DNA of 64,000 bases, taken from the NCBI GenBank assembly GCA_025504975.1, contig JANUWI010000002.1, forward strand, positions 2,108,001-2,172,000, given 5' to 3'. This document shows positions 1-12,400 of the stretch, piece by piece; position 1 is the first letter of the stretch; each line of letters starts with the position of its first letter. The notes beneath the pieces are model-generated. The model was given only the letters and a program-made list of their open reading frames with translations. It was not told where the DNA came from and did no database searches. The position numbers were made by a program, and so were the translations under genes. The stretch is from Plenodomus lindquistii. Its lineage: Eukaryota > Ascomycota > Dothideomycetes > Pleosporales > Leptosphaeriaceae.

Positions 1-107
1 GTTCTAATTAGAATAGCTAAATTAATAGAATAATAGATTTTTAACTATATATAGGTCTATATATATAAGCTAAATAAAAACTATAACTTTTTTAAATATA
101 AAACGTA
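1..107. repeat. AT-rich RIP-degraded DNA left of the TIR element
   Basis: Short stretch of AT-rich sequence with almost no CA or TG dinucleotides. It ends in the TA at 106-107 that flanks the TIR element. No gene is visible. Confidence 0.7.
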
Positions 108-845
108 CGTTAGGAAATTCTATTGTGTAGTAAATTGAGTAAGTAGATGGAAAGTAACGTAAATGGCTGGTAATTGACGTGAATTACCAATTTACCACTT
201 TTACCCCACGAGGCCTTTTTTCACGTAGTTTACTAGTAATTTACTAGTAAATAACGTGAGTGACGTGAATTACTTTAAGTACTATTTTCACTTAATTTAC
301 CTCGCTTACCTCACTTACCTCCTAGACCCCTGCTAGTTTAAAATAAAAAAGAACTTTACTTTTTTAAACTCTTTTAAGTTATATAACAACGTACGCAATT
401 AATATAATAATATAATAGAAGTTTCTAAATACTAAAATATTACCTTTATAGGCTTAGCGCGAAAAAAAAATATAGTTTTATTATCTATTTAAACTATTAG
501 CAGCCCCTGCAAATTATTTTTAAGCGAGGAACATTAAAACTTTTTAGTAAATAATTAATAACTATAGAACGGCTAGGCCTAAAATAGTAATTTTTTAACT
601 AATTTATAGCTAAACATTTATTCTATATTATTAGAATTTCAATTGCCTAATTAGGACTAGTTTCAATTTTTCATGGTGTTTGACGTTCGTGGGGTCAATG
701 GGGTGAGCGAGGTAAATGAGGTAAATCAAGCCATTCACGTCAGCCACACTACTTAAGTCTTTTCCTAGTCATTTACTAGTAATTCAACTCATTTACAATG
801 CGCTTGGTGAATGACCAGAATGCTACAAAAAGTTTTTTCCCGACG
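108..845. mobile_element. Non-autonomous TIR element, copy 1 (738 bp)
   Basis: The element begins CGTTAGGAAA and ends TTTCCCGACG, giving terminal inverted repeats of about 10 bp that extend imperfectly further in. It is flanked on both sides by TA (106-107 and 846-847), the target duplication typical of Tc1/mariner/pogo-class transposons. A second copy lies at 50879-51617 in the same orientation and is colinear along its full length. There is no open reading frame, so it is non-autonomous. Copy 1 keeps many CA and TG dinucleotides, unlike its surroundings, and almost every difference from copy 2 is C in copy 1 to T in copy 2, or G to A. Copy 1 is therefore the less RIPped one. The interior has short direct motifs (repeats of a TTACCTC-type word near 297-322 and its complement near 700-725) and TTTACTAGTAA palindromes. 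Confidence 0.75.
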
Positions 846-3836
846 TAACTAGTAGTCTAAAAAGATTAATAGAGAAATATTACTTTTTAAAACACTTATA
901 TAGCTATACTAGCTAGCTATTTATTTAGAATATTAATAGTAATTACAGCCTAGTATAAACTAGACCTTAAATAATTTAATATTATAAATATGTTTATACA
1001 CGTAGTAATAGACTAAATTATCTATATACATATACTAAAAAGCTATTAGAAAGCTAGTATAATTCTATAAGTTAATAAAGTATTATATAGCTTTAGAATT
1101 TTACTACTACTCTAGTAGAAAGAGTTTACAGTAACTTTATAGAGGCTTAGCTTTAAAACTATACTATATAAACTATACTACTTTATTAAAAGTAGTATTA
1201 TTATTTTCCTTTACGTTAATAATATTATTATAGCTTATCTAATAAAGTAGAATTAGTAGGCTACTAAAGTAATAAAGTAGCTAAAAAAGTAGTATATAAT
1301 TACTAGAGGATATAACTTATAATAGTTCTTTAGAATAGAGATAATCTATAACTAAGCCTCGCGCTAGATCTAACTTTTCTAGGCTTTCTACTACAATAAA
1401 ATTAGTTAACTAATTAATAATTAAAGGGTAGTATATAATACTTTAATAGTAGCTATTAAACTATTACTAAATAATAAACTAGTAAACTATACAGACATTA
1501 ATAAATATTAATAAAAAATTAAATTACTTTTATTTACTATAGTTACTACGTAACTAGACATTTTATTTACTATATTATAACTAGTAAAGTATTTTACTAA
1601 TTCTAGCTATAAATATTATAAAGCTATAGACTAAATTTTAATATATTTTTAAAATACTAAATTAATTATATTATAACTTAGAGGTAGCTTACGCTTTTAA
1701 ATTATAAATAACGCCTTTTTTACTAATAATATATAAAATAGAAAAAGTTTATAGAGCTATATAATTAAGCTATATAATAGGCTTATTACCTAGAAAGTAA
1801 ATAAATAGAATATAGTAACTACGTTAACTACTAAAACTAAACTTTTTACTTTATTCTAAGTTACTAAAAAAGCTTTTTTTATTTTAAAGCTACTTTAAAA
1901 GCTCTACGTTAAAATTAAACTAGAACCTATTATTATTAAATGCAATAATTAATAGACTATCTAACTATTTACTATAGAGGTTTTAAAGCTCTAAACTAAG
2001 CTCTAATACGTTAATATCTATAACTACTAGCTATAGTAGAAAGTATAATAATAATAGATAAACGTATAGTATATATAGTTATTAAAAATAATTATAGATA
2101 GCTTTATAAAGGCCCTACTAAAAAAATTTTAGAGAAAGTTTCTTTATTAACTTAGATTTATTAAAGCTAAAACGCTTTTAACGCTAATAAATAAAACTCT
2201 AGTAAAAAAAATCTAATAGTAACTAGACTACCTTTTAATAACTCTTTAAAAGAAAGGTTTTAGCTAGTAATAGCTTCTAGGCTAAAAAGGGTGTGTTAGA
2301 TTAATAGAGTTATTCTAAAACTAGTAGATAAGTAGGGTATAGAGTGCGCTAGCGTACTCTATAGCTAATACAATAAAACTAGCCTTTTAAGTAACGCTTA
2401 GAGAATATACAATTAATAATTTTAACCTTTATTAAATTTATTAATATTTATATACTTTTAATAGTACTATGCATCTAATATATATATATACTTTAATATA
2501 GTTTGTAACTTTTTTTATAATCTAATTTATATAGTAATAACTATAGTAAAAATTAAAGCTAGTAAGTATTTTTATTATATAGTAAAGTATACTAGATCTA
2601 ATAAAGTATATATTAAAATAAAAGAATATTATATTAGATATTTTTCTAGCTTATAAAAAGCAGATTATACTAGTAATAGTAAATAGTTATTAATTTTCTA
2701 TTTTCTACTATTTATAAGTAACGTAAAATAGGCGTATTTATTAGTAGTTATTTAGTAATAAATATATAAAATAGAACTATATTAGTATAATTAACTATAT
2801 AATTAATAATCTAGTTTTAAAATTAATTTTATTAAATTTTATATCTATAGTAAACTTTTTAAATAGTAATAATTATACTAAAGTATTAAACTCTTTATAA
2901 TACTATACTTCTACTACTTTACTAATATATATAAAAATACTACGCTCTACTATATAGTTTATAGTATAATAGAAAGTTTTATATTATATTTACTATAATC
3001 TATACTATAAATATTTAATTATAGTATTTATATTATCTACTTTAATTTATATTTCTATTATTTTCTAGAATATCTACTAAAAGCTATATAAAATATTAAT
3101 AATTTTCTATATTTTATATATTTAACTATAACGTAGTATAGCTTTACTAGTACTATTTTTAAATTTATTACTACTATTTATACTTAATAAGTGTCTATTA
3201 CCTCTATAGCTATTATTATTAATACTACTATTATAGTTACTACTAGAATTACTATTACTATTACTATTACTATTAATATTTATATAGTTACTATTAGTAT
3301 CTATATAGTTACTATTAATAGATATTTTAATAGAAAAAAATAACACGCGTAATAATACTATAAAAAAGTTTAGTAGTAGTAATAATAGTATTAATTTAAA
3401 TAATAATAGTATTAATTTAAATAAAAATAATATTAATTTAGAAAAAAATTATACGTATAATAGTAATATAGAAAAACTCTATAGTAGTAGAAATAATATA
3501 GAGTTTAATAAGTTAAATAAACTTTATAGTAGTAATAATAATATTATATTTAATATACTATTTATTTTAATATTTAATAAATAGTATAGAATATAGTACG
3601 CGTTTTTAAATAGTAATATTTTTAGGTATATTAAATATTATTAAATAGTTAATAAATAGTATTATATAAATAGTATACTTTTTACTAAAATTAAATTTAA
3701 TTTTTTTTAATTTAAACTAAACTTTTTTAAATGCTTTAGTAAACTTTTTTATTTAAATACTATAATTAGCTCTAGAGTTACCTAGAGTTATTTTATAGGT
3801 TCTAGAGTTATTTATAGCTGTTAATAGGCCCTAAAG
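846..3836. repeat. Heavily RIPped repeat remnant, family unassigned
   Basis: Roughly 3 kb of AT-rich DNA made mostly of TA-containing words, with CA and TG nearly absent and stop codons in every frame. This is RIP-degraded transposon sequence, but I could not assign a family. Local features are a near-perfect palindrome around 2338-2365 (core GCGCTAGCG between TATAGAGT-type arms), an ACT/ATT trinucleotide-rich stretch about 3225-3320, and tandem copies of a TCTAGAGTTA word near 3770-3815. The low-complexity Asn/Ser reading frame at 3122-3346 on the minus strand comes from that trinucleotide stretch and is not a gene. Confidence 0.7.
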
Positions 3837-4146
3837 GGGCTTTAAGTTATTTAGCGCCCCTAGAGTTAGCTAGCGCGGCGCTAGCGGCGCTAGCCGCAGC
3901 GCTTGCGCTGCGTAAAGCTCGGCAGAGTGTCTGATTTATGAGATAATTTATTCCCGGAAAAAATCATGAGCTAGAACACAGCATCTCCACTTCCAAGCTA
4001 CCCTCGGCCAGGCGCGCCCTACATAATTCCTAGGTTCCTCGCTCGATTTGAATTAGACAAGGTTGTGTTCAACTACAACAGCTTCAATTCTTGCTCTTCA
4101 CGAGCAAGAGTGACAACTGTGCTTTCCATTCACCGATCTGCATCCG
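3837..4146. other. Left AT-block/gene-island boundary with GC-rich palindromes
   Basis: Base composition switches here from RIPped AT-rich DNA to normal sequence. The first 80 bases (about 3865-3912) are unusually GC-rich and contain overlapping GCGCTAGC-type palindromes and an 18-bp near-perfect inverted repeat at 3895-3912 (arms CGCAGCGC and GCGCTGCG around TT). The rest leads into the decayed transporter gene and holds no other gene that I can support. Confidence 0.5.
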
Positions 4147-5349
4147 ATGCATATCATTGCCGAAACAACGCCAGTTATTAGTACGGATTCGCCTCACTGT
4201 CATCAGCGTAACCATGATGCTTCCGGCTTAAAACTCCCGATTCTGGATTCCGAGTAAAGTCAAAGGTTGACCGTGCAAAAGAAGCTGGAAGACGTGCCAC
4301 CGAATGGAGGCTACGGATGGGTGTGTGTTGCAGCATGTGCAACGATCAACGGGTAAGATTTCGTCGAGCCGTATGACACCAAGCCGTGTTGAACATTTTT
4401 CGGAACCGAGACTGACCATGTCCGTAGACATACATGGGGCCTCAACAGTGCCTACGCCGTTTTCCTCGCCTACTACCTTGCCAACAATGTTTTCCCAGGT
4501 GCCACGGCTCTCCACTACGCCTTCATTGGTGGCCTGCCCGTTAGTCAGGCTCTAATCGTTTCACCCGTCGCCACACTGACTACTCGTGTCTTTGGCACGC
4601 GCACCACGCTGCTGATTGGTGTTGTCCTCGAAACCGTATCCTTCATTGGCGCCAGCTTTGCTTCACAGATCTGGCACTTGTTCCTGAGCCAAGGCATATG
4701 TTTTGGCTGGGGCATGGGCTTTTTATTCGTGGGGAGCGTAGGCATCGCCGCATAATGGTTTACGACGCATCGATCGCTTGCGAATGGCATTTCTGCCGCC
4801 GGGTCTGGGCTGGGAGGACTGGTGTACAGTCTTGCGGCCCAAGCCATGATCGAAGATATGGGTCTTCCATGAGCATTTCGCATCCTGGCCATCCTGACAT
4901 TCATGGTAAACACTATTTGGATTGGTGGACCTGCCCAGTGCCCTCAGTATTACCTGGCTGGTACTGGTGTTGCCTACGACGTGTAAGTCTGCAGAGCTCT
5001 CCATAGACACACCTCACCCAAGACTTATCACTCCCCCGAGCCCGGCATTGTGATCGCTAACATACTCACAGTCTCGGAAACAATTGGCCTAGACATTGTA
5101 GCCTTCAATGGAGGTAGCTATACTAGAGCCATCTTCTTCACTGGGTTTATGTACGTTGGGGCTGCAGCGTTCCTCTGGCTTGTACGAACCTGGAAGATTG
5201 GTGAGCAGGAAGAGGTGGCTGCTGCGGCTGAAAAGGCAGAGAGTAACGTCGATCCGGTGGTTTCGGCTACCATTGACATGAGTGTGTCGGCGATTGGCTT
5301 TGAGAAGAGTTCGTTTGTGAAGAGAATGTTCATGTGGCAGAAAGTATAA
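4147..5349 (+). pseudogene. Broken MFS monocarboxylate-type transporter
   Basis: The reading frame from about 4147 encodes the start of the fungal MCT-like major facilitator family, an N-terminal variant of the [D/N]GGYGW motif at about 4300-4320. A 76-bp intron (about 4351-4426) follows, then transmembrane segments 1-6 up to about 4915. The frame is broken by TAA at 4255, TAA at 4753 (where the family has a Gln before Trp-Phe) and TGA at 4870. The first two fit CAA-to-TAA and the third TGG-to-TGA, the changes RIP makes. After about 4915 the middle of the protein is missing. The loop before TM11 (DLPSALSI, then WLVLVLPTT) resumes in another frame at about 4930-4980, and only the last helix and C-terminal tail (5050-5349) remain open. 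The family imports carboxylates or related solutes at the plasma membrane; this copy should be non-functional. It lies next to the left AT block. Confidence 0.85.
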
Positions 5350-6080
5350 TGTTCAACCTACGACAACAACGAGGCTGAGCCTGCTGAAGAATGAAGAATG
5401 GAGCTCCCCAGGTATTTTCATATTTTGTTTCAGGCAGTAGATGATTCTCTCACATCTCGCAAAGCCGATTAATCTAGTGCTGGCCAACGGCGGCATCATG
5501 CCTTGTCCCAAGATTCTGGAGCTCACTAGGTTAGCTCCCGTTCGGCAGGCTTGGACCCAAACCATCTCGGACGTTCAGGGACAAGTTGCTCGAGACGAAA
5601 CACAGCCAGGGTGGGCTTCGCGCCTTGCCAGATGAACGCGTGAGCGTGGTACCGAAGTATGAGTACATGGAGCAATCTACGCTGAGTGATGACTGATGGC
5701 GCATGATTCACGCAAGTGAGGCGGCCGCTTACCAAAGGAGGCGTTGATTGGCCGACGGCTAGGCACATTGTCGTCAAGCTGGCCAATGAGACGCGTCCAC
5801 GAGGGTCATTTGGCAAATTGTTTGGGGACGCGTCGAGAGAGGCAAGCAAGGGCATCGGAACACGCACACCTCCACGCTCGTCTCCACGTTTCGTCCAGGC
5901 TGACAGGGGAGGAACTGACGGCGTCTTGTTCGAGGAATGTTCGATGCTGTGCAACGCGTCGAGTCGTCGTGGGGCCGTTGGTCGCGTGTGTGACGCTGTC
6001 TCGTGGAGGTTGTGGCAGCCTCGGCGTGTATTGATGAGGTCACCCCTGCTCCTACTGGTGCTTGTGCTTGTGCTTGTGCT

Positions 6081-6123
<43 letters not shown>

Positions 6124-6455
6124 TGGCCCCTGGATCAATGGTGCATGGCTTGCTCTCCTCCTGTCGTGACATTCGACTGTCCGCCGTTGTCGCACTTTTT
6201 GATTCCCTGCATCGCTGTTGCTCCTTCCTGCTGCTCCGGCATGTTGGCTCGTCCTGTTGAACTTCGACCACAGCTCTCCAACCCCATGTCGCTCTTTTAG
6301 CTGCTGTTGCCGGCCTTTCATTCTTGTATACTTAATTACACTGCCTGCCCTCTGCCCGACTAATTCTGCTTCCACGGCCACCACCGCTGCCGTCACCACT
6401 GCCATCGGACGCACACCCTTGCCCTTTTCCCTTGGAAAGAGCAGCGGACCGTTGA
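5350..6455. other. Intergenic region and 5' leader of the giant coiled-coil gene
   Basis: About 1.1 kb without a convincing gene; the long frames here overlap each other on both strands and show no family signal. It contains an inverted CCAAT box (TGATTGG) at 5745-5751 and a second CCAAT at 5783-5787, both possible CBC/HAP sites. A hexamer tract (CTTGTG-type) lies at about 6054-6081, followed by a minisatellite at 6082-6123. The sequence from about 6180 to 6455 is pyrimidine-rich, as expected of a fungal 5' UTR. Confidence 0.5.
6082..6123. repeat. 7-bp minisatellite, six perfect units
   Basis: Six uninterrupted copies of GGACCGT, directly preceded by a CTTGTG-type hexamer tract (about 6054-6081). 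It lies about 330 bp upstream of the start codon of the 2415-residue protein, so in its promoter or 5' leader. Confidence 0.95.
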
Positions 6456-9400
6456 ATGCCAGCTCGCCGGGCCTCGTTGCTGTCGTCCGCCCCGCCTTCG
6501 TCGCCGCCCCCGTTTGCTTTGCCGCCGTTGGGCGCACCACAGAGCCCGTCCGAGGACCAGAGCCGCGCATCGCCCACCTGGACTGCCCCTTCACCCACCC
6601 GGACGCTCGGCTACTCGAGCCCCGAACTGCCTCCCCTGCCCTCCTTCTCCACCTTGGGCCAGAACCCGCGCACTCCGTCCAACGCCCCGAGGAACGAGCG
6701 CACCGACACGTCCTACTACACGGCCAGCTGGGGCAGTCCGTACCGGCACCCTCCACCGCCCGCCTTCAACGCGCCACGCCACGCCTCGACCAACTTCGGG
6801 AGCGACGACTTGGACGAAGAGGCGTCCACCCTGCAATTTGGCCTGGGACATCTGCTGCCTTCGCGCCTGGAACTTGCCGAAGAGTCGCCCAACCGCTTCA
6901 ATCTTGAGCACCTGATCCCGCGGCTCGAACAAAACGCCTCGCCTGTCCAGTTCACCCTCGAGCATCTGATCCGCTCCCGCCTGCCCGAGCTCGAGACGCC
7001 CACCCACCAGGCCCATCCAGCCGGCACCACCCCACGCGCGTCTGACACCAACCCCACATCCGAGGAGTGGGTGCGTCGCTTCCTGGAGACGAGGTGGAAT
7101 CGCGAGGCAAACGACTGGAACACCAGCAGTGACACAGAGGGGTCGGCCAACCAACCCGAGCCCGCGCTCCAGCCTCCCCCGAAACGAGGTCACAAGGATA
7201 GGAACACCAACAAGACCCTGAACCAACAGGACTTTTGGCGCCATTTCAGCAAGGACGAGAAGACGGCAATCGGCAGGATGATGGCCTCAAAGTACGCAGA
7301 CTCCGACGTGGCTCCATCCCCAAGACAGGCGTCGGCATCTGGACCACGCGCTCCTCCGAGCGTGCCAGAGCCAGTTGCTGATAGCACAGCCGAGAAGACG
7401 CCCGTCAAGTCTAGCAGCCAACGCATGAGCAAGCCTGTTGCAGAGTCTTCGAGCCAGTCGTTCTTGGCACCACCCGAGCCAGTGCGCGCCCAGACTCCTC
7501 GTGAGCGCAAAAAGGTGCTCGTCAAGGGGAAAGGGTGCGTCATCTCGATTCCTCGAGATATTCCACGAGGCAATCCGGGCTACCCACCAAAGCCCATGAG
7601 TGAACAAGCAGTCAACGCAAAACTCCAAAGGCTGCAATCCGAAGGTTACGACATCCGTGGCTTCAGCACGGGTTCAGTTGAACCACACAATCGAGCAATA
7701 TGGCCAGCTGAAGCAGATGTGCAAGCGGAGCGCGAGGAGTCCAGATCTCGCTATACAGTTCGTGTAGCAAAGCTATCTGAGTGGAAGAACTACGAAAACT
7801 CCTTGCTAGAGGCTAAATTGGCGGCACTCGGTGTCAGTATCGGCGGCGAAGAAGACGTGCCGCTTCCCATGTCGAGGCAACCGTCGTCTCAGCATCCCGG
7901 TCTGCCATTTTCGCCCCCAATACCGACCTCTTCCGCAGGCAGTCTTCACCGTATGGGACGACAGGGAAGCATCGTGTCTGGCCACTTCCCTCTTGGGCCG
8001 TCACCTGGACACATGTCGCGCCAATCCATAGCGTCCCCTGCTGCTTTTGGAAACCCGCGAGCGAGCATGCATATGCATCGTCATTCGACTTTTGCGTCAC
8101 CAGCTAACTTTGCTCAACATGCCATCTCACCTTCTGGCACGTGGTCGCCAGGCGGCTATTTTGGATCCCAGGACGGCCGCAGTGGCTCGCCTGCTCTTAA
8201 TAGGTCTAATCTCGCTGGTCTTCGCTCGCCCCATTCTCCATATGGTATCAGCCCCCACCAGCAGTATCCTATCACGCCAACGCAAAAGGACGACTTCCTC
8301 CTACAGATGCAGGTGCAACAGCAACAGCTACAGGCGCAGATGCTTCAACAACAACAGCAGCAGATTCTTGGAATGCGACCGTCTTCTACGCTCGCCTCTA
8401 CAACACTTGCTGAAGTCCCTGAAGACGAAGACGAAGAGGACGAGCTCCCAGCTATGAAGCGTGCTACCAATTCTGCGCCCGAGATTGCTGTTCCAACCCC
8501 TCGCGGTCATCGCCACAACATTAGTGAGAATCTTGAACGTGAGGCTGCCAATGAGGAATATCACTTGGAAGAGGCAATCGACAAGCAGTTTGCCGAAGGA
8601 GGTGACTTCAGTACTGAACCTGAGACCCAAGCACAGTTTAAACTTCCAAGCAATCCGGCTAATTCTGCCTGGGAGGATCCGCGAGCCGTTTTACATCAGC
8701 CACAACCCCACAGCCGAGCGCATTCTCTTGCCAAATCTCAGCAGCCTCAACCCTTCGCGTTCCCTGGGCAGCAGAACGCGCGCGCCGAAAGCGATGGTGC
8801 TCGCACAAATCTCTCAGAGAACACGAACCCAAGTTTAGAAGAGGGTGAAGTCCGCAATGCCGCCCAGAGCTCAGCTCAACACTCCAATGCTCCATCGCAG
8901 GTCAGCAGTTCATGGAAAGACAACAAGTTCGCTTTCAGCAAGCCTGGGTCGGCTATTCACAGCAAACATACTTCAAAGTCATCGATCTCCAAATTAAATG
9001 TGGAGGCCAAAGAGTTCAAATTCAATCCTGCAGCATCTTTTAACCCGGGCTCCTTCTCATCAGGATTCAACTTTTCACCCGCAGACAAAGCAACTGTCGA
9101 GCACACCAAGCCCAGCACCGGCATGTCCAGTATTGACGGACTCGCAAGCTCCAACGTCTCAGTACCCGCCTTCAAGCCCGATGCGCCGACCTTTACACCT
9201 ACTGCAGCTGCGTTCATGCCTACCGCACCCGCGTTCAACCCAATTTCGCAGACGCCAGCCGTTGCGCCGAATCTCGGGTCTGCCAAACCCAAGTTTGCTC
9301 CTGCGACTGCAGCATCTTTCCCGACTGGTGGCTTCAATTTCTCCAGCCCTCCTTCTTTCAAGCCGAATGCGCCAGCCTTCAGTCCCAGCGTGTCAACAGT

Positions 9401-12400
9401 CGAACCTCTTAAAACGAGCACAGCGCCAACAAGTTTTTCGTCGAAGATCTTTGGAGATGTCAACATCTCTGCTAGTGACATCATCAAACCTGCCACACGC
9501 TCAAAGGCGGTTCCCATCATTCGCCCCGATACCGCAAGTGAGAGGACGACCGAAGAAGAGGAAGACAGGGAAGAAGATTCTGGTCGTGCAAGGCAGGCTG
9601 ATGGCCGGGAGAAGCGGGCTCGACGCGATCGTGTAGATGGTGATGATGTGCCCAAGTTCGCACTGCAGCCAGTGCTCGCGTCACAGCCTTTAATCGAAGC
9701 GAAGCTGGCCCAGACAGGAGATTATAGTCCCCATGTTGATGAGAAGAACACTTCAGAAAACAAGGAGAACATGTCTCCGGATACCAAGCGCGCTCGCTCG
9801 ACATCGGTGTCTAAGAAGCAGGACCAAGAGCCACAGAAGCAGGCATCTCTCGCACCTATGGACCCTGCACCTAGTACCTTGATAATCGGAACTCCAGACA
9901 TTGGCAATGACGATCACAGTCCATCCGCGAGCGACGTGCCGACGCCTACGACCGAGCATCCGGAGCCGAACGCTAAGAAACATGGTCACAATAGCACACT
10001 GTCAGCAAGTGCGAAGCCGTTCGAGTTCAAACCACAGTTCAGCAATACTGGATACGATTTCGGCTTCCATGTAACGAAGCCTTCGCGTGGGGAAGATTTG
10101 GACAAGTCGCAATTCTCACCTCCGAGATCAAGTAGAAGTCCCGCAACGACTTTCCGGCCAAGCGACGATGGGTCGTTCAAGACTGCACTAGAGTCAGGAC
10201 GGCATGCGCGATACCCTGACGAGAGTGAAAGTGTGGATATGGAAGGCTTGGGTGATGCATCTTTTAACGACATTGATGCTGTGATGAAGCACATGAACGA
10301 TGAAGGATCGGACTTTGGCGTGGAGCGTGACGACAACTCCTGGGAGCAATCGTCTCCTCATCGAACGCCGCACGAATTTGACCGTAGGGATTTGCAGCCC
10401 AATTTCAAGATGCGTAGCGATGCACCCAGTCCCAGTCCTCGCCGGTTCAACATCCCGCGACAAATGCAGGGATCAGCGGCATCAAATCAGGATCCATTCG
10501 ATGATGAGCGTGCCGCCATTGGCTATAGTTCGCCTGTGCATCGTCTGAACAACGCGAATGATGTTCCAGTAAGTGACTGGGATGACGGTCTGCTCACTGA
10601 GGGTGAAGACAAGATTCAGACACGCAGTCGCTTTTTCGATACCCATGTGGATGACATTATGGGACGGCTGCTGCAGACTCGTCTGGGTCCACTAGAACAG
10701 AACCTGCAAGGCATTCAGGATGCTCTTGCTGCGATCAATCAACGACCTGGGCGTGGTCGCCGAAGCCTGTCTACAAATGCACGTCTTGACAGCGACGCGG
10801 ACGATGAAGACGATGATGTTGGCGCAGATGCGCAACACAGGCATCGGTCTCCGCGCAAAGACAAGAAGTTGGAGAAAATGCGTTCGATCGTTAGAGAGGC
10901 GTTGGAGGCGCACCAATCACAGCTTACCAGTCTGCCGCTTCCCGTCCCTGACCCAACAGTGCCTGAAAGGATTCGGGAGATCGTCACCGACGTGCTTGTG
11001 TCACACCAGCCACCACCCGCACCTGTGGAACAGGTTTCTGCTGATCAAATCCGAGCTATCGTCCAAGATGTCGTTACATCCACCCCCGCGATCAATTCAC
11101 AGCCTGTCGATCCTGTCCGCCCTGACGACATTCGTTCCATCGTCATGGAGGCCTTCGCAACCCATGCGCCTCAGCCGATGCCACCGCCAGTCCCTGAACA
11201 AATCTGGCCGGAAGATTTGAAGACGATCATCGCGGAAGCCTTGGCTTCTCACAAGTCTATTGCGCACGAGCCGCCAGTCGAAGTACCGCAACCCAAGATA
11301 GACTTGTCAGAAGTCTTTCAGGTCATTGATAGCCTCAAGGCTTCGATCGCACAACACGCAAGCCAACAGCCCCAGGTTGATAGCATCCGTGAAGTTGTGG
11401 ACGACGCATTGAAGCAACAGAGTCTTGAAGTAGCTGCTCGTGCTGAAGCTGAAGCAGTTCAAAAGAGAGATCGTCGCATCGCTGATCTTGAGGCTCGACT
11501 CAAGGAGCACACCTTCCGTCGCGATGCGGAGGCCGCTGCCCGCGTTGTAGCAGAATCTCGTGAATCTGACATGGCACGTCTTCTCAAAGTGACTGAGGAA
11601 GAACTTGCCCTTCTCCAACAGGCTGCCCGGGAAGATGAGGATAGAATTCGCGCTCTGACAGAGGAACGAGATACCGCACAGCGCAGCCTGGACTCCTACC
11701 AGAATACGGAAAACGACGTTCGAGACCGACTCTCATCTCTGGAGGCTGAGAATGAGAATCTTAGGCTCAAGAACATTGCGCTCGAAAGCTCTGAGGATAG
11801 TCTTAAACATCAGTTGTCTTCCATTACAGCCGAGAACACTGCGCTTTCGTCGACTCTCGAAGAGCATCGCTTGTCTGCCGACAAGTGGAGAGTAGATATT
11901 CAATTTGCTTATGCGGAATCAGAGAAATTGCGTCAAGCTGTTGATCAAGCTCGCTTCCAGGCAGAAGAGGCTGCTCGTGTTCGCGAGACTATGCGGTCCA
12001 AATTTGACAAGCTACAGCAGGACATGGTCGCCACATCCCAACAAGTTGCTGCCGAACGCGCACAGTGGCAGAAGAGTAGCCAAGCTTCAGACTCAAAGTA
12101 TGAGGTCCTCAGCGCTCGCATTGAGGCCGAAGGTCGGACACGCGAGCGCCTCGAGAGGGAGCTTGAGCGCCTTGAGACTCAAGAGCGTGAAGGCATGAAG
12201 CTTCGTATCTATCTTGAACAAACTCAAAATCACAACGCCAAACTAAAAGAGACGGTTGACCAGCTGAGGAGGGAGTCACTAGAACACCAGAAGAATGCTG
12301 AGCGCTACGAGCGTGACATGCGCGAGGCCAGAGATGCTGCTCATGTTGAGATCCGTCGTACCCGCGTGCTAATGGACGCCGATATCGATGCAGCCAACAA

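Noticed and set aside
3122..3346. Minus-strand open frame of 74 codons rich in Asn and Ser
   Set aside because: It comes from an ACT/ATT trinucleotide stretch in RIPped DNA; low complexity and no family signal.
5526..6300. Overlapping long frames on both strands upstream of the giant coiled-coil gene
   Set aside because: GC-rich leader sequence gives chance frames; no family resemblance, and they overlap the minisatellite.
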